Source of the DNA: Firmicutes bacterium CAG:24053_14
GTDB lineage: Bacteria > Bacillota > Clostridia > Oscillospirales > Oscillospiraceae
DNA length: 64,000 nt
Direction: 5' to 3'
Assembly: GCA_001916715.1 (NCBI GenBank)
Contig: MNSZ01000048.1
Location: forward strand, 72,430-136,429
Translations under genes and position numbers: made by a program
Part shown: positions 48,545 through 57,820 of the stretch, in pieces
Numbering within the stretch: the stretch's first letter is position 1
Layout of the letters: every line of letters starts with the position of its first letter
The notes under the pieces: model-generated
Database searches by the model: none
What the model saw: the letters and a program-made list of their open reading frames with translations, nothing else
Told to the model about the DNA's origin: nothing

Positions 48545-50923
48545 TTATTTCAATTCGACTATTGTCACACCGCTTTCGCCCTCGCCGAATCGACCTAATC
48601 TGTAGCTTTTCACGGCCTTATTTCGTTTGAGCATCTGCTGCACGGCAGCTCTGAGGGCGCCGGTCCCCTTGCCGTGGATGATCGTCACGGTCTTGAGTTT
48701 ACCCATAACCGCGCTGTCAATATACTGCTCGGCAGCATTCACCGCCTCAATACTCTCCATTCCCCGAAGGTCGATCTCCGGACTTACAGCCGCGCGAGGC
48801 GCCGTGCTGCCTGCAAGAGTTACGCTCTGCTTCTTCTGCTTAGCTGCATGCCCCTCTATAAGATACACATCGTCGGGCTTGAGCTTAACGTTCATGATTC
48901 CGGCGCGCAGATTGAGCGTTCCGTCCGGATTTACATCAATGACCTCGGCCTTGACACCCATGGACTTTATCTCCACCGTATCGCCTGCTCTTACATCGCG
49001 CGCCGATTTTTTCTCTTCCTTCGGCTGCTCGGGTGCCTTTGCTTTAAGTTTGCCCTGAGATTCATTGAGCTTGCGCCTGAGCTCGCTGCGTGCATGATTT
49101 ATCTCCTGCGTCTGCTCATCATCATTCATTTTGCGGCGCATTTCATCAAGCTCTGCAAAGGTGTTCTCGGCCGTTTGACGCGCTTCCGCAATTATGCGCT
49201 CAGCATCGCGTTTGGCCTTCTCGTCGGCTTTTTCAAGCCTTACGGAAAGCTCGGCACGCAGAAAAGCCGCTTTTTTTGCGCTCTCCTCGGCCTCACGCAA
49301 TTTTTTGGCAGTCTCCGCTCTATCGCGCTCCAAAAGTGCGCGTGTCTGCTCGAGTTTTTCTATTGTCGCTTCAAAGCTTGCGTTCTGAACTCCGATGCGG
49401 GCCTTTGCATCATCAATAATTTCTTTGCTAAGTCCCAAACGTTCGGATATTGCAAACGCATTGGACTTGCCCGGAACGCCGACAAGCAGCCTGTAGGTCG
49501 GGCTGAGCGTTTCAACGTCAAATTCGCAGGAGGCATTCTGAATGCCATTTTCATTCGTTGCATAAACCTTAAGCTCTGCATAATGCGTCGTCGCGGCAAC
49601 GTTCGCACCCATTTTGCGCGCATGCTCAATAACGGCTATTGCAAGCGCCGCGCCCTCGGTGGGGTCTGTTCCGGCTCCAAGCTCGTCAAACAGCAGAAGC
49701 GAATCTGCGTCGCACTCACCTAAAATATGCACAATGTTCGTCATGTGTGCCGAGAAGGTGGAGAGATTTTGCTCTATCGACTGCTCATCTCCGATATCCG
49801 CAAGCACATGCCTGTAAATCGGCACTCCGCTGCCGTCATCTGCCGGTATGTGCAGGCCGCACTGCGCCATAACGTTTAAAAGTCCGATGGTCTTGAGAGT
49901 TACGGTTTTGCCGCCGGTGTTTGGGCCTGTTATGATAAGCGTATCAAAGTCCTCGCCAAGCTCGAGGCTTATCGGCACCGCCTTATCCTTCGGCAGCAGC
50001 GGATGCCGCGCGCGGCGCAGAACAACGCCCTTTTCCCTCAGCTCCGGCTCAATGCCGTTGAGCTTATATGAAAGCTTTGCGCGCGCAAATATACCGTCGA
50101 GGGTAATAAGATAGGAATAGTCCGACGCGATATCCTCGGCATGGGCGGCGCAGTCTGCCGAAAGCTCGGCAAGGATGCGCTCGATCTCCGTTTTTTCCTT
50201 AGCAGCAAGCTCACGAAGCTCGTTATTTGCCTTAACGGCTGCCATGGGCTCAATAAAAAGCGTAGCTCCGGAGGCCGATATATCGTGAACGAGGCCCGGG
50301 ATAGCGCCTTTGCACTCGGCCTTTACCGGAACGACAAAGCGATCCGAGCGCATGGTTATGATAGGCTCCTGAAGCACCTTTGCGTATGACGGTGAGGATA
50401 TTATTTTTTGCAGGCAGTCACGCACACGGGCGCTCGCGGCGCGGATCTTGCGGCGGATGTTTGCAAGCTCGCTCGACGCGCTGTCGGCAATCTCGTCCTC
50501 CCCTACTATCGAGCCGGTTATTTTCTCCTCAAGGAATCTGTTCGCGTGCAGCGCGGCAAACAGATGGTCGATACAGCTTTTGCCGAGCTTATCATCGGAT
50601 GTGTAGCCCTTAACAAGGCGCGCGCACTGCAAAACTCGGGCAATGTTAAGAAGCTCTATCGTATTGAGGCTTCCGCCGAGGTCGGCACGACTCAGCGACG
50701 GGCGGATATCCTTGATGCCCGAAAGCGAAGGACTGCCGCGCACGACCATCATTTCCTTGGCCGCACTCGTTTCGGCCAGACGATTTTTTACCTCTAGCCT
50801 GTCCGAGCTTGGTCGGAGGCTGCGGCACGCTTCCTTTCCGCCGTCGGTAACGGCCTCGGCGGCCAGCATATCCAGCACGACAGGCAGCTCAAGTATGTTA
50901 AGTGATTTTTCGTAGAAATCCAT
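48545..50923 (-). CDS. mutS2: Endonuclease/ribosome-rescue ATPase MutS2
   Basis: The 792-residue protein has the MutS core and ATPase (Walker A GPNTGGKT at 333-340, Walker B LLLFDELGAGTDPTEGAALA), a long coiled-coil insertion (about 510-640), a KOW-like segment (GDTVEIKSMGVKAEVIDVN) and a C-terminal Smr nuclease domain (IDLRGMESIEAVNAAEQYID, TIIHGKGTGALRAAV, at about 714-792). It lacks the mismatch-recognition domain of MutS. MutS2 suppresses recombination in some species and splits stalled ribosomes in Bacillus. It overlaps recO by 1 bp. Confidence 0.96.
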   Translation of the reverse strand: MDFYEKSLNILELPVVLDMLAAEAVTDGGKEACRSLRPSSDRLEVKNRLAETSAAKEMMVVRGSPSLSGIKDIRPSLSRADLGGSLNTIELLNIARVLQCARLVKGYTSDDKLGKSCIDHLFAALHANRFLEEKITGSIVGEDEIADSASSELANIRRKIRAASARVRDCLQKIISSPSYAKVLQEPIITMRSDRFVVPVKAECKGAIPGLVHDISASGATLFIEPMAAVKANNELRELAAKEKTEIERILAELSADCAAHAEDIASDYSYLITLDGIFARAKLSYKLNGIEPELREKGVVLRRARHPLLPKDKAVPISLELGEDFDTLIITGPNTGGKTVTLKTIGLLNVMAQCGLHIPADDGSGVPIYRHVLADIGDEQSIEQNLSTFSAHMTNIVHILGECDADSLLLFDELGAGTDPTEGAALAIAVIEHARKMGANVAATTHYAELKVYATNENGIQNASCEFDVETLSPTYRLLVGVPGKSNAFAISERLGLSKEIIDDAKARIGVQNASFEATIEKLEQTRALLERDRAETAKKLREAEESAKKAAFLRAELSVRLEKADEKAKRDAERIIAEARQTAENTFAELDEMRRKMNDDEQTQEINHARSELRRKLNESQGKLKAKAPEQPKEEKKSARDVRAGDTVEIKSMGVKAEVIDVNPDGTLNLRAGIMNVKLKPDDVYLIEGHAAKQKKQSVTLAGSTAPRAAVSPEIDLRGMESIEAVNAAEQYIDSAVMGKLKTVTIIHGKGTGALRAAVQQMLKRNKAVKSYRLGRFGEGESGVTIVELK

Positions 50924-51666
50924 TATTTTATCTGTCTCCAGTAATCAAGTGTTGAAAACTTTCTCTCTGTCTGCGCAAGAAGATATGCCTCGGATGCTTT
51001 TGCCGCGCGCGAGAGCGCATCATCGTCGATTTTAAACGAGAGCATTTTACGCGCAGACGCGTAAACTATATACCTCAGCGCCTGAAGCGACGCCGGACAC
51101 AGCTCATAATTTGCCTGTATCTGCGCATTGTTGCACTCGCGGCAACAGATAACGCCGTTTCGAGGACTGAAGCGCGGCAGCTCCGGATCGGACGCACCGC
51201 ACACGCAGCAGCTCACCAGGTTCGGCTCATAGCCTGCGAGCGACATAAGGCGCATCTCGAACGCGGTTTTTATATGCATCTGCGAATACAAGTCGTTTGA
51301 CAGTGCAAAAAGGCAGTTCAGTATAAGCTGCAAAAGCAGCGGATCGGGGTTTCCCTCGTCGGACAGCGCCTCGATGCACTCGGCAAAATAGCTTGCAAGC
51401 GAAAGCGCCGTTATATCACCGCGAAGTCCCTTGAATTCTTCGATCGTCGAGCCTTCGCTCACCGTCCAGAAGCCGTTGCGTTCGAGCATCGTAAGCTCGG
51501 AAAACACAAGAAACTGCGTAGCCGCGGCGATCTTGCTGCCCTTGCGCAGCGCACCGCGCGCCTTGACGGTCATTTTGCCCATATCCTCCGTCAGAACGGT
51601 CAGTATCCTGTCGGCTTCCTTGTATCGAACCTCGCGCAGAACAAGGCCCCTTGTCGTTTTAAACAT
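50923..51666 (-). CDS. recO: DNA repair protein RecO
   Basis: RecO promotes RecA loading and strand annealing. The ATG at 51666 (MFKTTRGLVLREVRYKEADRI) gives 247 residues: an OB-fold (about 1-80), a helical domain and a zinc site (VSCCVCGASDPEL and GVICCRECNNAQ). No clear ribosome binding site precedes it, but the yqzL stop is only 10 bp upstream, so translational coupling is likely. Longer versions starting within yqzL look unlike RecO. Confidence 0.92.
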   Translation of the reverse strand: MFKTTRGLVLREVRYKEADRILTVLTEDMGKMTVKARGALRKGSKIAAATQFLVFSELTMLERNGFWTVSEGSTIEEFKGLRGDITALSLASYFAECIEALSDEGNPDPLLLQLILNCLFALSNDLYSQMHIKTAFEMRLMSLAGYEPNLVSCCVCGASDPELPRFSPRNGVICCRECNNAQIQANYELCPASLQALRYIVYASARKMLSFKIDDDALSRAAKASEAYLLAQTERKFSTLDYWRQIK

Positions 51667-51676
51667 ATGTACACTA

Positions 51677-51805
51677 TCAGCTCTGCGGCGAAGGAGTCTC
51701 CTCCGCCGGCTTGTTACTTTTATTCTTCTCCGAAGCTCTGTACATGAGCCAGCCCATCGGATCGCCTGTATCGGCAAACATCTGCCAGAGAATTTCATCA
51801 CTCAT
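51677..51805 (-). CDS. yqzL: YqzL-like small protein
   Basis: A 42-residue ORF lies between era and recO, preceded by GCGGAGGTAGCCGA. Its product begins SDEILWQMFADTGDPMGWLM and ends in a polar tail. The first half fits the YqzL family (short proteins with W..F..TG), which sits between era and recO in Bacillus. Function is unknown. Synteny and the strong ribosome binding site support it although it is very short. Confidence 0.8.
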   Translation of the reverse strand: MSDEILWQMFADTGDPMGWLMYRASEKNKSNKPAEETPSPQS

Positions 51806-51862
51806 TCGGCTACCTCCGCTGATGTTAGTATCAGTTAGGCAGCGGCGGCATATGCGTGGTAA

Positions 51863-52750
51863 TTATTCCGTGAAGCCGAAGTTGCGAAGCTGCGCTGTGC
51901 TGTCGCGCCAATTCTCCTTGACCTTCACCCAAGTCTGCAAGAAGACCTTTGTTCCCATAAAGGCTTCGATGTCCGCTCTGGCAAGCTCGCCGATCTTCTT
52001 GAGCATTGCGCCCTGCTTGCCGATGATGATCCCCTTATGGCTCGCTTTTTCACAGTAGATAGTAACGTCAAGGTCGATTATGCCGTTTTCCCGCTCGGAA
52101 AAGCGCGTTACCTCGACAGCCGTTCCGTGCGGTATCTCTTTATCAAGGCACAGCAGAAGCTTTTCGCGCACAAGCTCTGCGCATATCTGCTTTTCGGGCT
52201 GATCGCATATCATATCGTCCGGGAAAAGCTGCGGGCCTTCCTGAGCGTACTTTTCAAGCTCTGCAAGAAGCTCGTCTATTCCCTCGCCGTTTTTGGCCGA
52301 CATCGGGATTATCGCATCAAAGTCATGCGCTGCGGAATACAGCGCCATGACCTCCAAAAGCTCGGTTTTTTCAACGGTATCGATCTTATTTATAACAAGG
52401 ATCGCCGGAACTCCGGTTTCCTTTATGCGAGCTATAAGCTCTTCCTCCTGCCTGCCGATATTCGCTATCGGCTCAACGAGCAGCATAACGGCGTCAACGT
52501 CGGCAACGCTCTCCTTTACGACGTTTACCATATAGTCGCCAAGGCGCGTTCTCGGCTTGTGGAAGCCCGGAGTGTCGATTATGACAAACTGTGTGTCGCC
52601 GCGGTTGACAACGGCGCTGATGCGGTTGCGCGTGGTCTGCGGCTTATTTGAAACTATGGCAATCTTCTCGCCGACAAGCGCGTTTGTGAGCGTTGACTTG
52701 CCGACATTAGGACGGCCGCATATCGTTATCATTGCAGTTTTGCTTATCAT
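51863..52750 (-). CDS. era: GTPase Era
   Basis: Era binds 16S rRNA and is needed for 30S assembly. The 295-residue protein has G1 GRPNVGKST (12-20), G2/G3 (NRISAVV and DTPGFHKPR), NKID (120-123 region) and a C-terminal KH domain (KGIIIGKQGAMLKKIGELARADIEAFMGTKVFL). It follows ybeY by 1 bp. YbeY, Era and the ribosome factors at 11306-18984 act on the same 30S maturation process. Confidence 0.97.
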   Translation of the reverse strand: MISKTAMITICGRPNVGKSTLTNALVGEKIAIVSNKPQTTRNRISAVVNRGDTQFVIIDTPGFHKPRTRLGDYMVNVVKESVADVDAVMLLVEPIANIGRQEEELIARIKETGVPAILVINKIDTVEKTELLEVMALYSAAHDFDAIIPMSAKNGEGIDELLAELEKYAQEGPQLFPDDMICDQPEKQICAELVREKLLLCLDKEIPHGTAVEVTRFSERENGIIDLDVTIYCEKASHKGIIIGKQGAMLKKIGELARADIEAFMGTKVFLQTWVKVKENWRDSTAQLRNFGFTE

Positions 52751-52751
52751 A

Positions 52752-53234
52752 TCATATGTCTCCCATTATTTCTTTTTCTCTTGTGCGCATCTGCTTTTTC
52801 ATCTCGCCCTCATCGACGTGATCATAGCCGAGCAGATGCAGAACACTGTGTACCGTGAGGTAGCTGACCTCTCTGTCAAAGCCGTGGCCGAATTCCTCTC
52901 CCTGCTGTGCGCACCTTTCGAGCGATATCATCATATCGCCGAGCATGACGGCTCCCGTATACGGGTCGGTATCGCAAAGGGCTGCGTCAAATTCGCCCGG
53001 TGTCAGCTCGTTGAGTGGAAAAGACAGGACGTCCGTTGCAGCATCAATGCCGCGAAAATCCCGATTTGTTTCACGGATACCCCCGTTATCGGTGAGCATA
53101 ACGCTTATAAGGCAGGGCCTGTCCACGCCTTCGGCGTCCAGCGCCATAGCTGCGGCTTTTTTAATAAGCGCTGCCGCATTATTGTGTCCCATGCCGCTTT
53201 TTTCGCGGCTTACATATATCTCATGCTTTATCAT
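52752..53234 (-). CDS. ybeY: Endoribonuclease YbeY, rRNA maturation factor
   Basis: YbeY is a zinc metalloprotein in 16S rRNA 3' processing. The 160-residue protein carries the zinc motif HSVLHLLGYDH and the family segments FRGIDAATDVLSFPL and LGDMMISLERC. It overlaps phoH by 4 bp and is followed by era, the order seen in Bacillus. Confidence 0.96.
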   Translation of the reverse strand: MIKHEIYVSREKSGMGHNNAAALIKKAAAMALDAEGVDRPCLISVMLTDNGGIRETNRDFRGIDAATDVLSFPLNELTPGEFDAALCDTDPYTGAVMLGDMMISLERCAQQGEEFGHGFDREVSYLTVHSVLHLLGYDHVDEGEMKKQMRTREKEIMGDI

Positions 53235-54235
53235 TGCTTTTTCCTCCTATACGGGCCGGACTTTGCGGCAGGCTCGGGCGGATTTTTCTTATCGTAGACC
53301 TCATATGCCTCGATTATCTTCTGAACGAGCTGGTGGCGCACAACGTCGGCGCCGGTGAGCTTGCAGATGGATATATCATCAATGCCGTCAAGAACCTTCA
53401 TTGCAATTTTCAGGCCGCTGACCTTGTCCTCCGGCAGGTCGATCTGCGTAATGTCGCCCGTTATAACGACCTTTGAACCGAAGCCTATTCGGGTAAGGAA
53501 CATTTTCATCTGCTCGCGCGAGGTGTTCTGAGCCTCATCGAGGATTATGAAGCTGTCGTCAAGCGTACGGCCGCGCATGTAGGCAAGCGGCGCGACCTCA
53601 ATGTTTCCGCGCTCGAGATATTTCTGATATGTGTCGGCTCCGAGCATGTCAAACAGCGCGTCATAAAGCGGCCTGAGATACGGATCGACCTTGCTTTGCA
53701 GATCGCCGGGGAGAAAGCCGAGGCGCTCGCCGGCTTCGACGGCAGGACGGGTCAGGATTATGCGGTTTACCTCCTCGGCTCTGAACGCCGCGACCGCGGC
53801 GGCAACGGCAAGATAGGTCTTGCCCGTTCCGGCAGGGCCGATGCCGAGAGTTATCGTATTATTTGCTATTGCGTCGCAATAGGTTTTCTGGCCGAGGGTT
53901 TTTGCCTTGACCGGCTTGCCCTTTGCCGTTATGCACACAACGTCGCTTGCAAGCTCGTTTATCTTCGATTCCCTGCCCTCGGCAACGAGCTTGAGGATAT
54001 ATCTCACACTCTGCGCGTCGATATTCTCGCCGCGCGCGGCAAGCGTCAGCAGACCGTTTATCGCCTTCTCGGCGAGCATGACGCTCTCCTCCTCGCCGCA
54101 GATGTGTATCTTATTCTCGCGGTCAAGGACTTTAACGCCAAGCTCCGATTCAATTATGCTCAGGTTTCGGTCGAACGAGCCGAACACGCTTATTACATGC
54201 TCCATTCTTTCGACTTCTATCGTTCTTTCAATCAT
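53231..54235 (-). CDS. phoH: PhoH family P-loop ATPase
   Basis: The ATG at 54235 follows AAGGAGGC and gives 334 residues. An N-terminal KH-like region (about 1-70) precedes the PhoH ATPase with Walker A GPAGTGKT (134-141), RPAVEAGERLGFLPGDLQ, and Walker B SFIILDEAQN. The protein is associated with ybeY across bacteria and may act in RNA processing. It overlaps yqfD by 8 bp. Confidence 0.95.
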   Translation of the reverse strand: MIERTIEVERMEHVISVFGSFDRNLSIIESELGVKVLDRENKIHICGEEESVMLAEKAINGLLTLAARGENIDAQSVRYILKLVAEGRESKINELASDVVCITAKGKPVKAKTLGQKTYCDAIANNTITLGIGPAGTGKTYLAVAAAVAAFRAEEVNRIILTRPAVEAGERLGFLPGDLQSKVDPYLRPLYDALFDMLGADTYQKYLERGNIEVAPLAYMRGRTLDDSFIILDEAQNTSREQMKMFLTRIGFGSKVVITGDITQIDLPEDKVSGLKIAMKVLDGIDDISICKLTGADVVRHQLVQKIIEAYEVYDKKNPPEPAAKSGPYRRKKQ

Positions 54236-55403
54236 AGTCTGCCTCCTTGGCAATATTCTCTGTGCACTGAGCGCGCAGCGTGACCGTCATGACATTATCG
54301 GTCTTGGACACGGAATACTCCGCTGATACTATCTGCCCGTCGCCGATGCGGCGCTGAAGCTCATTTTTGAGGGTTTCCTTCATGCGCCCGACTGCCTTAT
54401 CCTCGTCTATGGGCAAAAGGCTCGTTTCATACTGCGTTGTGCGCTCGACGGCATATCCGATCGGCAAAACAAAAACGTCGCCGAGGGATATGTACTTTAA
54501 TTTATTTATTTTATCACAACTATCGTATTTATTTCTACTGTCGGAGAAAAAATTTATCCGCTTTTTCCCGATAACGAGCGAAAAAGCCGTGTTTCGGCCG
54601 CTCTTTTCGGTTTTTCGCTCTTCAAGCAGCGGCGTTTGGGCGCTTATCTCATACCATGTGTCGGCAATCACCTGCGCCATTGAGTGGACATAGCGCTCAT
54701 CCCCCGTTTCGCTGCTCATAAGTCCGCGCACCAGAACATCGCCCTTTGCCACCGCATTACCAACGATCGCCGCGCTCTCGCCCTCGAGGACGGACATTTT
54801 CCTGATCACGCCGCTTTTTGAAGCGATTATATCGCAGGGCGCTTTTTCGTTGACGATATCGGGCTTATCAATGCGCTCGTGAACTAAGATCTCGGCCTTT
54901 GACGAGCGAACGTTCAGGCTAAGCCATGCTATTTCCGGCATCTCTGCCACTATGCGGCTGCGTATCTCATCGGACGACAGCGCCGGCCAATACGCGCCGT
55001 AGTCAACGCCGCATTCTGAAAGCTTGCGCAAGATCTCGGCGTCGCTGAGCTTATCGTTTCCGCTTATCTCGATCCTCCACAAAAACAGCGACGATACGGC
55101 AGCAAGCGAAACACAAAAAACGAAAGCAAGCAAAAACACGGCTCGTCTTTTTGCGCCGAGCATAAGCTTCCTGCCGCCGGCTTCGGAAATGAGCTTTACG
55201 TCAAGTCCGTTTTTGCCGCTCTGCGCAAGCAGGCTATCGACATCGGATGCATGTACGCAAAAGGTGATCGAAAAATCCCGGCACGGGCTTGCGTTCCAAA
55301 ACTCGATCCCGTTTTCGGCGCAGTAATTTAGTATGCGCTCGGGCTGCGCGCCGGAGACTTCAAGCTCAGCCACTCCGCGCGCAAGATCGTAAAGCTTTCT
55401 CAT
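54228..55403 (-). CDS. yqfD: Sporulation protein YqfD
   Basis: The 391-residue protein belongs to the YqfD family needed for spore formation in Bacillus (sigma-E regulon). It has a soluble N-terminus (about 1-85), one membrane helix (about 88-110, AVFLLAFVFCVSLAAVSSLFLW) and a large extracytoplasmic part (ELEISGNDKLSDAEILRKLSECGVDYGAYWPALSSDEI). It overlaps yqfC by 1 bp. Placement before phoH is conserved in Firmicutes. Confidence 0.9.
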   Translation of the reverse strand: MRKLYDLARGVAELEVSGAQPERILNYCAENGIEFWNASPCRDFSITFCVHASDVDSLLAQSGKNGLDVKLISEAGGRKLMLGAKRRAVFLLAFVFCVSLAAVSSLFLWRIEISGNDKLSDAEILRKLSECGVDYGAYWPALSSDEIRSRIVAEMPEIAWLSLNVRSSKAEILVHERIDKPDIVNEKAPCDIIASKSGVIRKMSVLEGESAAIVGNAVAKGDVLVRGLMSSETGDERYVHSMAQVIADTWYEISAQTPLLEERKTEKSGRNTAFSLVIGKKRINFFSDSRNKYDSCDKINKLKYISLGDVFVLPIGYAVERTTQYETSLLPIDEDKAVGRMKETLKNELQRRIGDGQIVSAEYSVSKTDNVMTVTLRAQCTENIAKEADYD

Positions 55404-55672
55404 TATTCAAACTCCAATGCAATAATTCTGCCGCATATGAACATATCGCTGCCGCTCATCGCTTCAAGGCGCAGAGCGTCGCCGCGCACCGCGAGCTTAA
55501 CGCTGCCGCAGTCGATCTCAATAAGGTTATCGTTATATGTGATTATTCCACGGTGGTTTTCAACAAGCAGGCGGCTTCTTCCGCAGAGGCTGAGCTTAAC
55601 GCTGCCGAGAGCATCGGCCGGGATATCGAGCTTATCGGCAAGAAGCTCGGCTCTGTCGCGTTTTGTTTTCAT
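55403..55672 (-). CDS. yqfC: YabP/YqfC family sporulation protein
   Basis: The 89-residue product (KRDRAELLADKLDIPADALGS, then VKLSLCGRSRLLVENHRGIITYNDNLIEID) fits the YqfC/YabP family, a small sigma-E-dependent protein. It leads the yqfC-yqfD-phoH-ybeY-era run. GGAGGTGAGC precedes the ATG. A sigma-E-like promoter (GTATTA, then CATAGGTT) may lie about 30 bp upstream, but the match is weak. Confidence 0.88.
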   Translation of the reverse strand: MKTKRDRAELLADKLDIPADALGSVKLSLCGRSRLLVENHRGIITYNDNLIEIDCGSVKLAVRGDALRLEAMSGSDMFICGRIIALEFE

Positions 55673-55697
55673 TTACGCTCACCTCCGCAGTCTAAAC

Positions 55698-55715
55698 CTA
55701 TGCCGCAAAGCATAG
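55698..55715. other. Small inverted repeat in the yqfC/ylbJ divergent gap
   Basis: CTATGC (55698-55703) and GCATAG (55710-55715), with 6 bp between, lie in the 71-bp gap between divergent sporulation genes. It could be a shared control site or chance. Confidence 0.3.
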
Positions 55716-55743
55716 CTTAATACATGGACAAGGAGTTGATAGG

Positions 55744-56700
55744 ATGAAAAAGGCTCTGTATATCTTTGCATCATTCGGCATATTCGCCGCGCTGCTCATT
55801 TTCCCGAAGGCCGCTGCCGAGGCGGTGAAAGCAGGGCTTATAATGTGCGCGCAGATGATCATACCGTCGCTGTTTCCGTTTTTCATTGCGGCCAATCTTT
55901 TAAACGAGCTTGGCGCATCAAAGCTCATGTCAAACGCGCTTGCGCCGCTTGGAGCACGGCTCGGTATGTCCGGCCACGGAGTTTCGGCATTCATCATTGG
56001 CGTCACCGGAGGATATCCGCTGGGCGCTGCATACATAGCACGGCTGAGAGCGCAGGGGCTTGTAAGCCGTGACGACGCATCTCGGCTCATAGTTTTCTGC
56101 AATAACTCCGGGCCTGCATTTATCATCGGTGCCGCCGGGGTCGGCGTTTTCGGCTCTGCTTCAGCAGGCTTTTTTCTGTATGCCGTGCATATTTTGGCAG
56201 CGCTCATTTTCGGCGTTATTATCTGCCCGAAGGCTCCGTGCGATATCTGCTATGACGAGGATATATTCTCCCCGGTGAGCTTCTCGGCGGCGTTCACGGC
56301 GTCGGTTAAGCGCGCTGCCGATTCGATGATAGGTGTCTGCGCCTTTGTGGTTGCTTTTTCGGCGATAAACGGCGTTCTCGACGCTATGGATATAACGCGA
56401 AGCATTGCCGGCGAGCTTTCATACATGCTCGGAGCCGAGCTTAGCTGGTGCGCAGCGCTGCTTGCCGGCATTCTCGAGCTTGGAAACGGCATAGGCAGCA
56501 TGACAGGGCTTGCAATAAGCCCAATTAATCTCGCCCTTGCTGCGTTTATTCTCTCCTGGGGCGGCCTTTCGGTTCACTTCCAGACCTTTTCCATGATAGC
56601 CGGAACGGATATAAAAACCGCCCGATACATGATCGGACGGTTTTTGACGGCGCTTATCGCAGCTGCACTTGCCCTGCTAGGTGCGGCAGTAATTTTTTAA
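55744..56700 (+). CDS. ylbJ: Sporulation integral membrane protein YlbJ
   Basis: The 318-residue protein has about eight membrane helices and two nucleoside-recognition-like (Gate) repeats. Typical segments are AGLIMCAQMIIPSLFPFFIAANLL, GVTGGYPLGAAYIARL, LIVFCNNSGPAFIIGAAG and ELGNGIGSMTGLA. YlbJ is needed for spore cortex in Bacillus. The ATG follows AAGGAGTTGATAGG. Its stop codon overlaps the convergent chrA stop by 4 bp, and there is no terminator between them. Confidence 0.88.
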   Translation: MKKALYIFASFGIFAALLIFPKAAAEAVKAGLIMCAQMIIPSLFPFFIAANLLNELGASKLMSNALAPLGARLGMSGHGVSAFIIGVTGGYPLGAAYIARLRAQGLVSRDDASRLIVFCNNSGPAFIIGAAGVGVFGSASAGFFLYAVHILAALIFGVIICPKAPCDICYDEDIFSPVSFSAAFTASVKRAADSMIGVCAFVVAFSAINGVLDAMDITRSIAGELSYMLGAELSWCAALLAGILELGNGIGSMTGLAISPINLALAAFILSWGGLSVHFQTFSMIAGTDIKTARYMIGRFLTALIAAALALLGAAVIF

Positions 56701-57269
56701 AACACAAGTATGCCGACTACGGCAGATGCCGCGATGTAGAATATCGGGTGCAGATCCTTCGTTTTCTTTATGAGATTTGTGAACACCCATATTACAGCCG
56801 CAAGCGCAAGTCCCTTCCAGGAAAACAGGTCAAGGATATTTCCGCTTGCCTTAAACGCATCTTCGCGGACGAGCGCAAGCACGACAACGGAAAAGCCTGC
56901 TGCGGCAATCAATCCGGCAGAAGCCGGCCTCAGACCGTAAAATGCGTGGTCAACAAAGCGGTTTTCCCTGAACTTTTTCAGGCAGGACGCAATGATGAGT
57001 ATGATAATTATCGCCGGAGTCACAAGGCCGAGCGTTGCAACGATCGCTCCGGGCAAGCCGCCTGTTATATAGCCGACGTAGGTCGCCGTATTGACGCCTA
57101 TCGGGCCGGGCGTTGACTCGGACACGGCTATCATATCGGCTATCTGCTGATAGGTAAACCAGCCCATGCGGTCGGATATGTCATAGATAAACGGGAGCGT
57201 TGCCAGTCCGCCGCCGACGGCGAACAGGCCGGTTTTGAAAAACTCCCAGAAAAGGCGCAGATATATCAT
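56697..57269 (-). CDS. ChrA-family chromate transporter half, intact
   Basis: The 190-residue protein has the single ChrA domain with the pattern LFAVGGGLATLPFI and SESTPGPIGVNTATYVGYI and five or six membrane spans. Short ChrA proteins occur as pairs whose halves face opposite ways; this one overlaps the partner by 4 bp. Transport of chromate or another anion is known for the family but the natural substrate in gut-type anaerobes is unclear. The partner gene upstream has a stop codon. Confidence 0.85.
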   Translation of the reverse strand: MIYLRLFWEFFKTGLFAVGGGLATLPFIYDISDRMGWFTYQQIADMIAVSESTPGPIGVNTATYVGYITGGLPGAIVATLGLVTPAIIIILIIASCLKKFRENRFVDHAFYGLRPASAGLIAAAGFSVVVLALVREDAFKASGNILDLFSWKGLALAAVIWVFTNLIKKTKDLHPIFYIAASAVVGILVF

Positions 57270-57820
57270 GATTTACGCGCCTCCAATTCCTTGACGATGA
57301 TTCCGGCTATCGCGGCGGCGAGGACATATATCACCGGCGAAATGCTCAAAAACACGCTGCATGCAAACACCGCGATGAATATAAGCAGCGTTTTCCAGTC
57401 AATGACGGACTTTTTCCACAGCTTCACGACTGCATTGAGAATAAGCACGCACACGCACACGCGGATGCCGGCAAACGCGCTCTGCACCGCAGGAAGATGC
57501 GCGAAATTCTGAATAAACGCGGCAATTATCGTTATTATCACAAGCGACGGAAACACAACGCCGAGAGTGGCGAATATCCCACCGAGCACGCCTGCCTGCT
57601 TCTGACCGACAAAGGTGGCTGTGTTAACGGCGATAATGCCGGGCGTGCACTAGCCGATGGCGTACCAGTCCATGACCTCTTCATCCGTTGCCCAGCGGCG
57701 CTTTTCGACGACCTCGCGCTGAAGCGCCGGCAGCATCGCATAGCCTCCGCCGAAGGTCGTTACTCCGACCACGGCGAAGGTTATAAACAGCCCTCCGAGC
57801 TGTTTAAGTTTATCTTTCAT
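57266..57820 (-). pseudogene. ChrA-family transporter half with in-frame TAG
   Basis: From the ATG at 57820 (overlapping the phosphoglucomutase stop) the frame reads a ChrA protein (LFITFAVVGVTTFGGGYAMLPALQ) to WYAIG, then TAG at 57650-57652, then CTPGIIAVNTATFVGQ to the end. The family motif needs Q at that place (AIGQCTPG), so a CAG to TAG change explains it. Without the stop it would be 184 residues. Other genes here (dapA, murG) end with TAG, so TAG is not a sense codon in this organism. The two ChrA halves normally work together, so the pair may be dead. Confidence 0.85.

Noticed and set aside
57650..57652. Possible recoding of TAG as glutamine in chrA.
   Set aside because: dapA and murG end in TAG in the same window and their products end at normal lengths, so TAG is used as a stop here.
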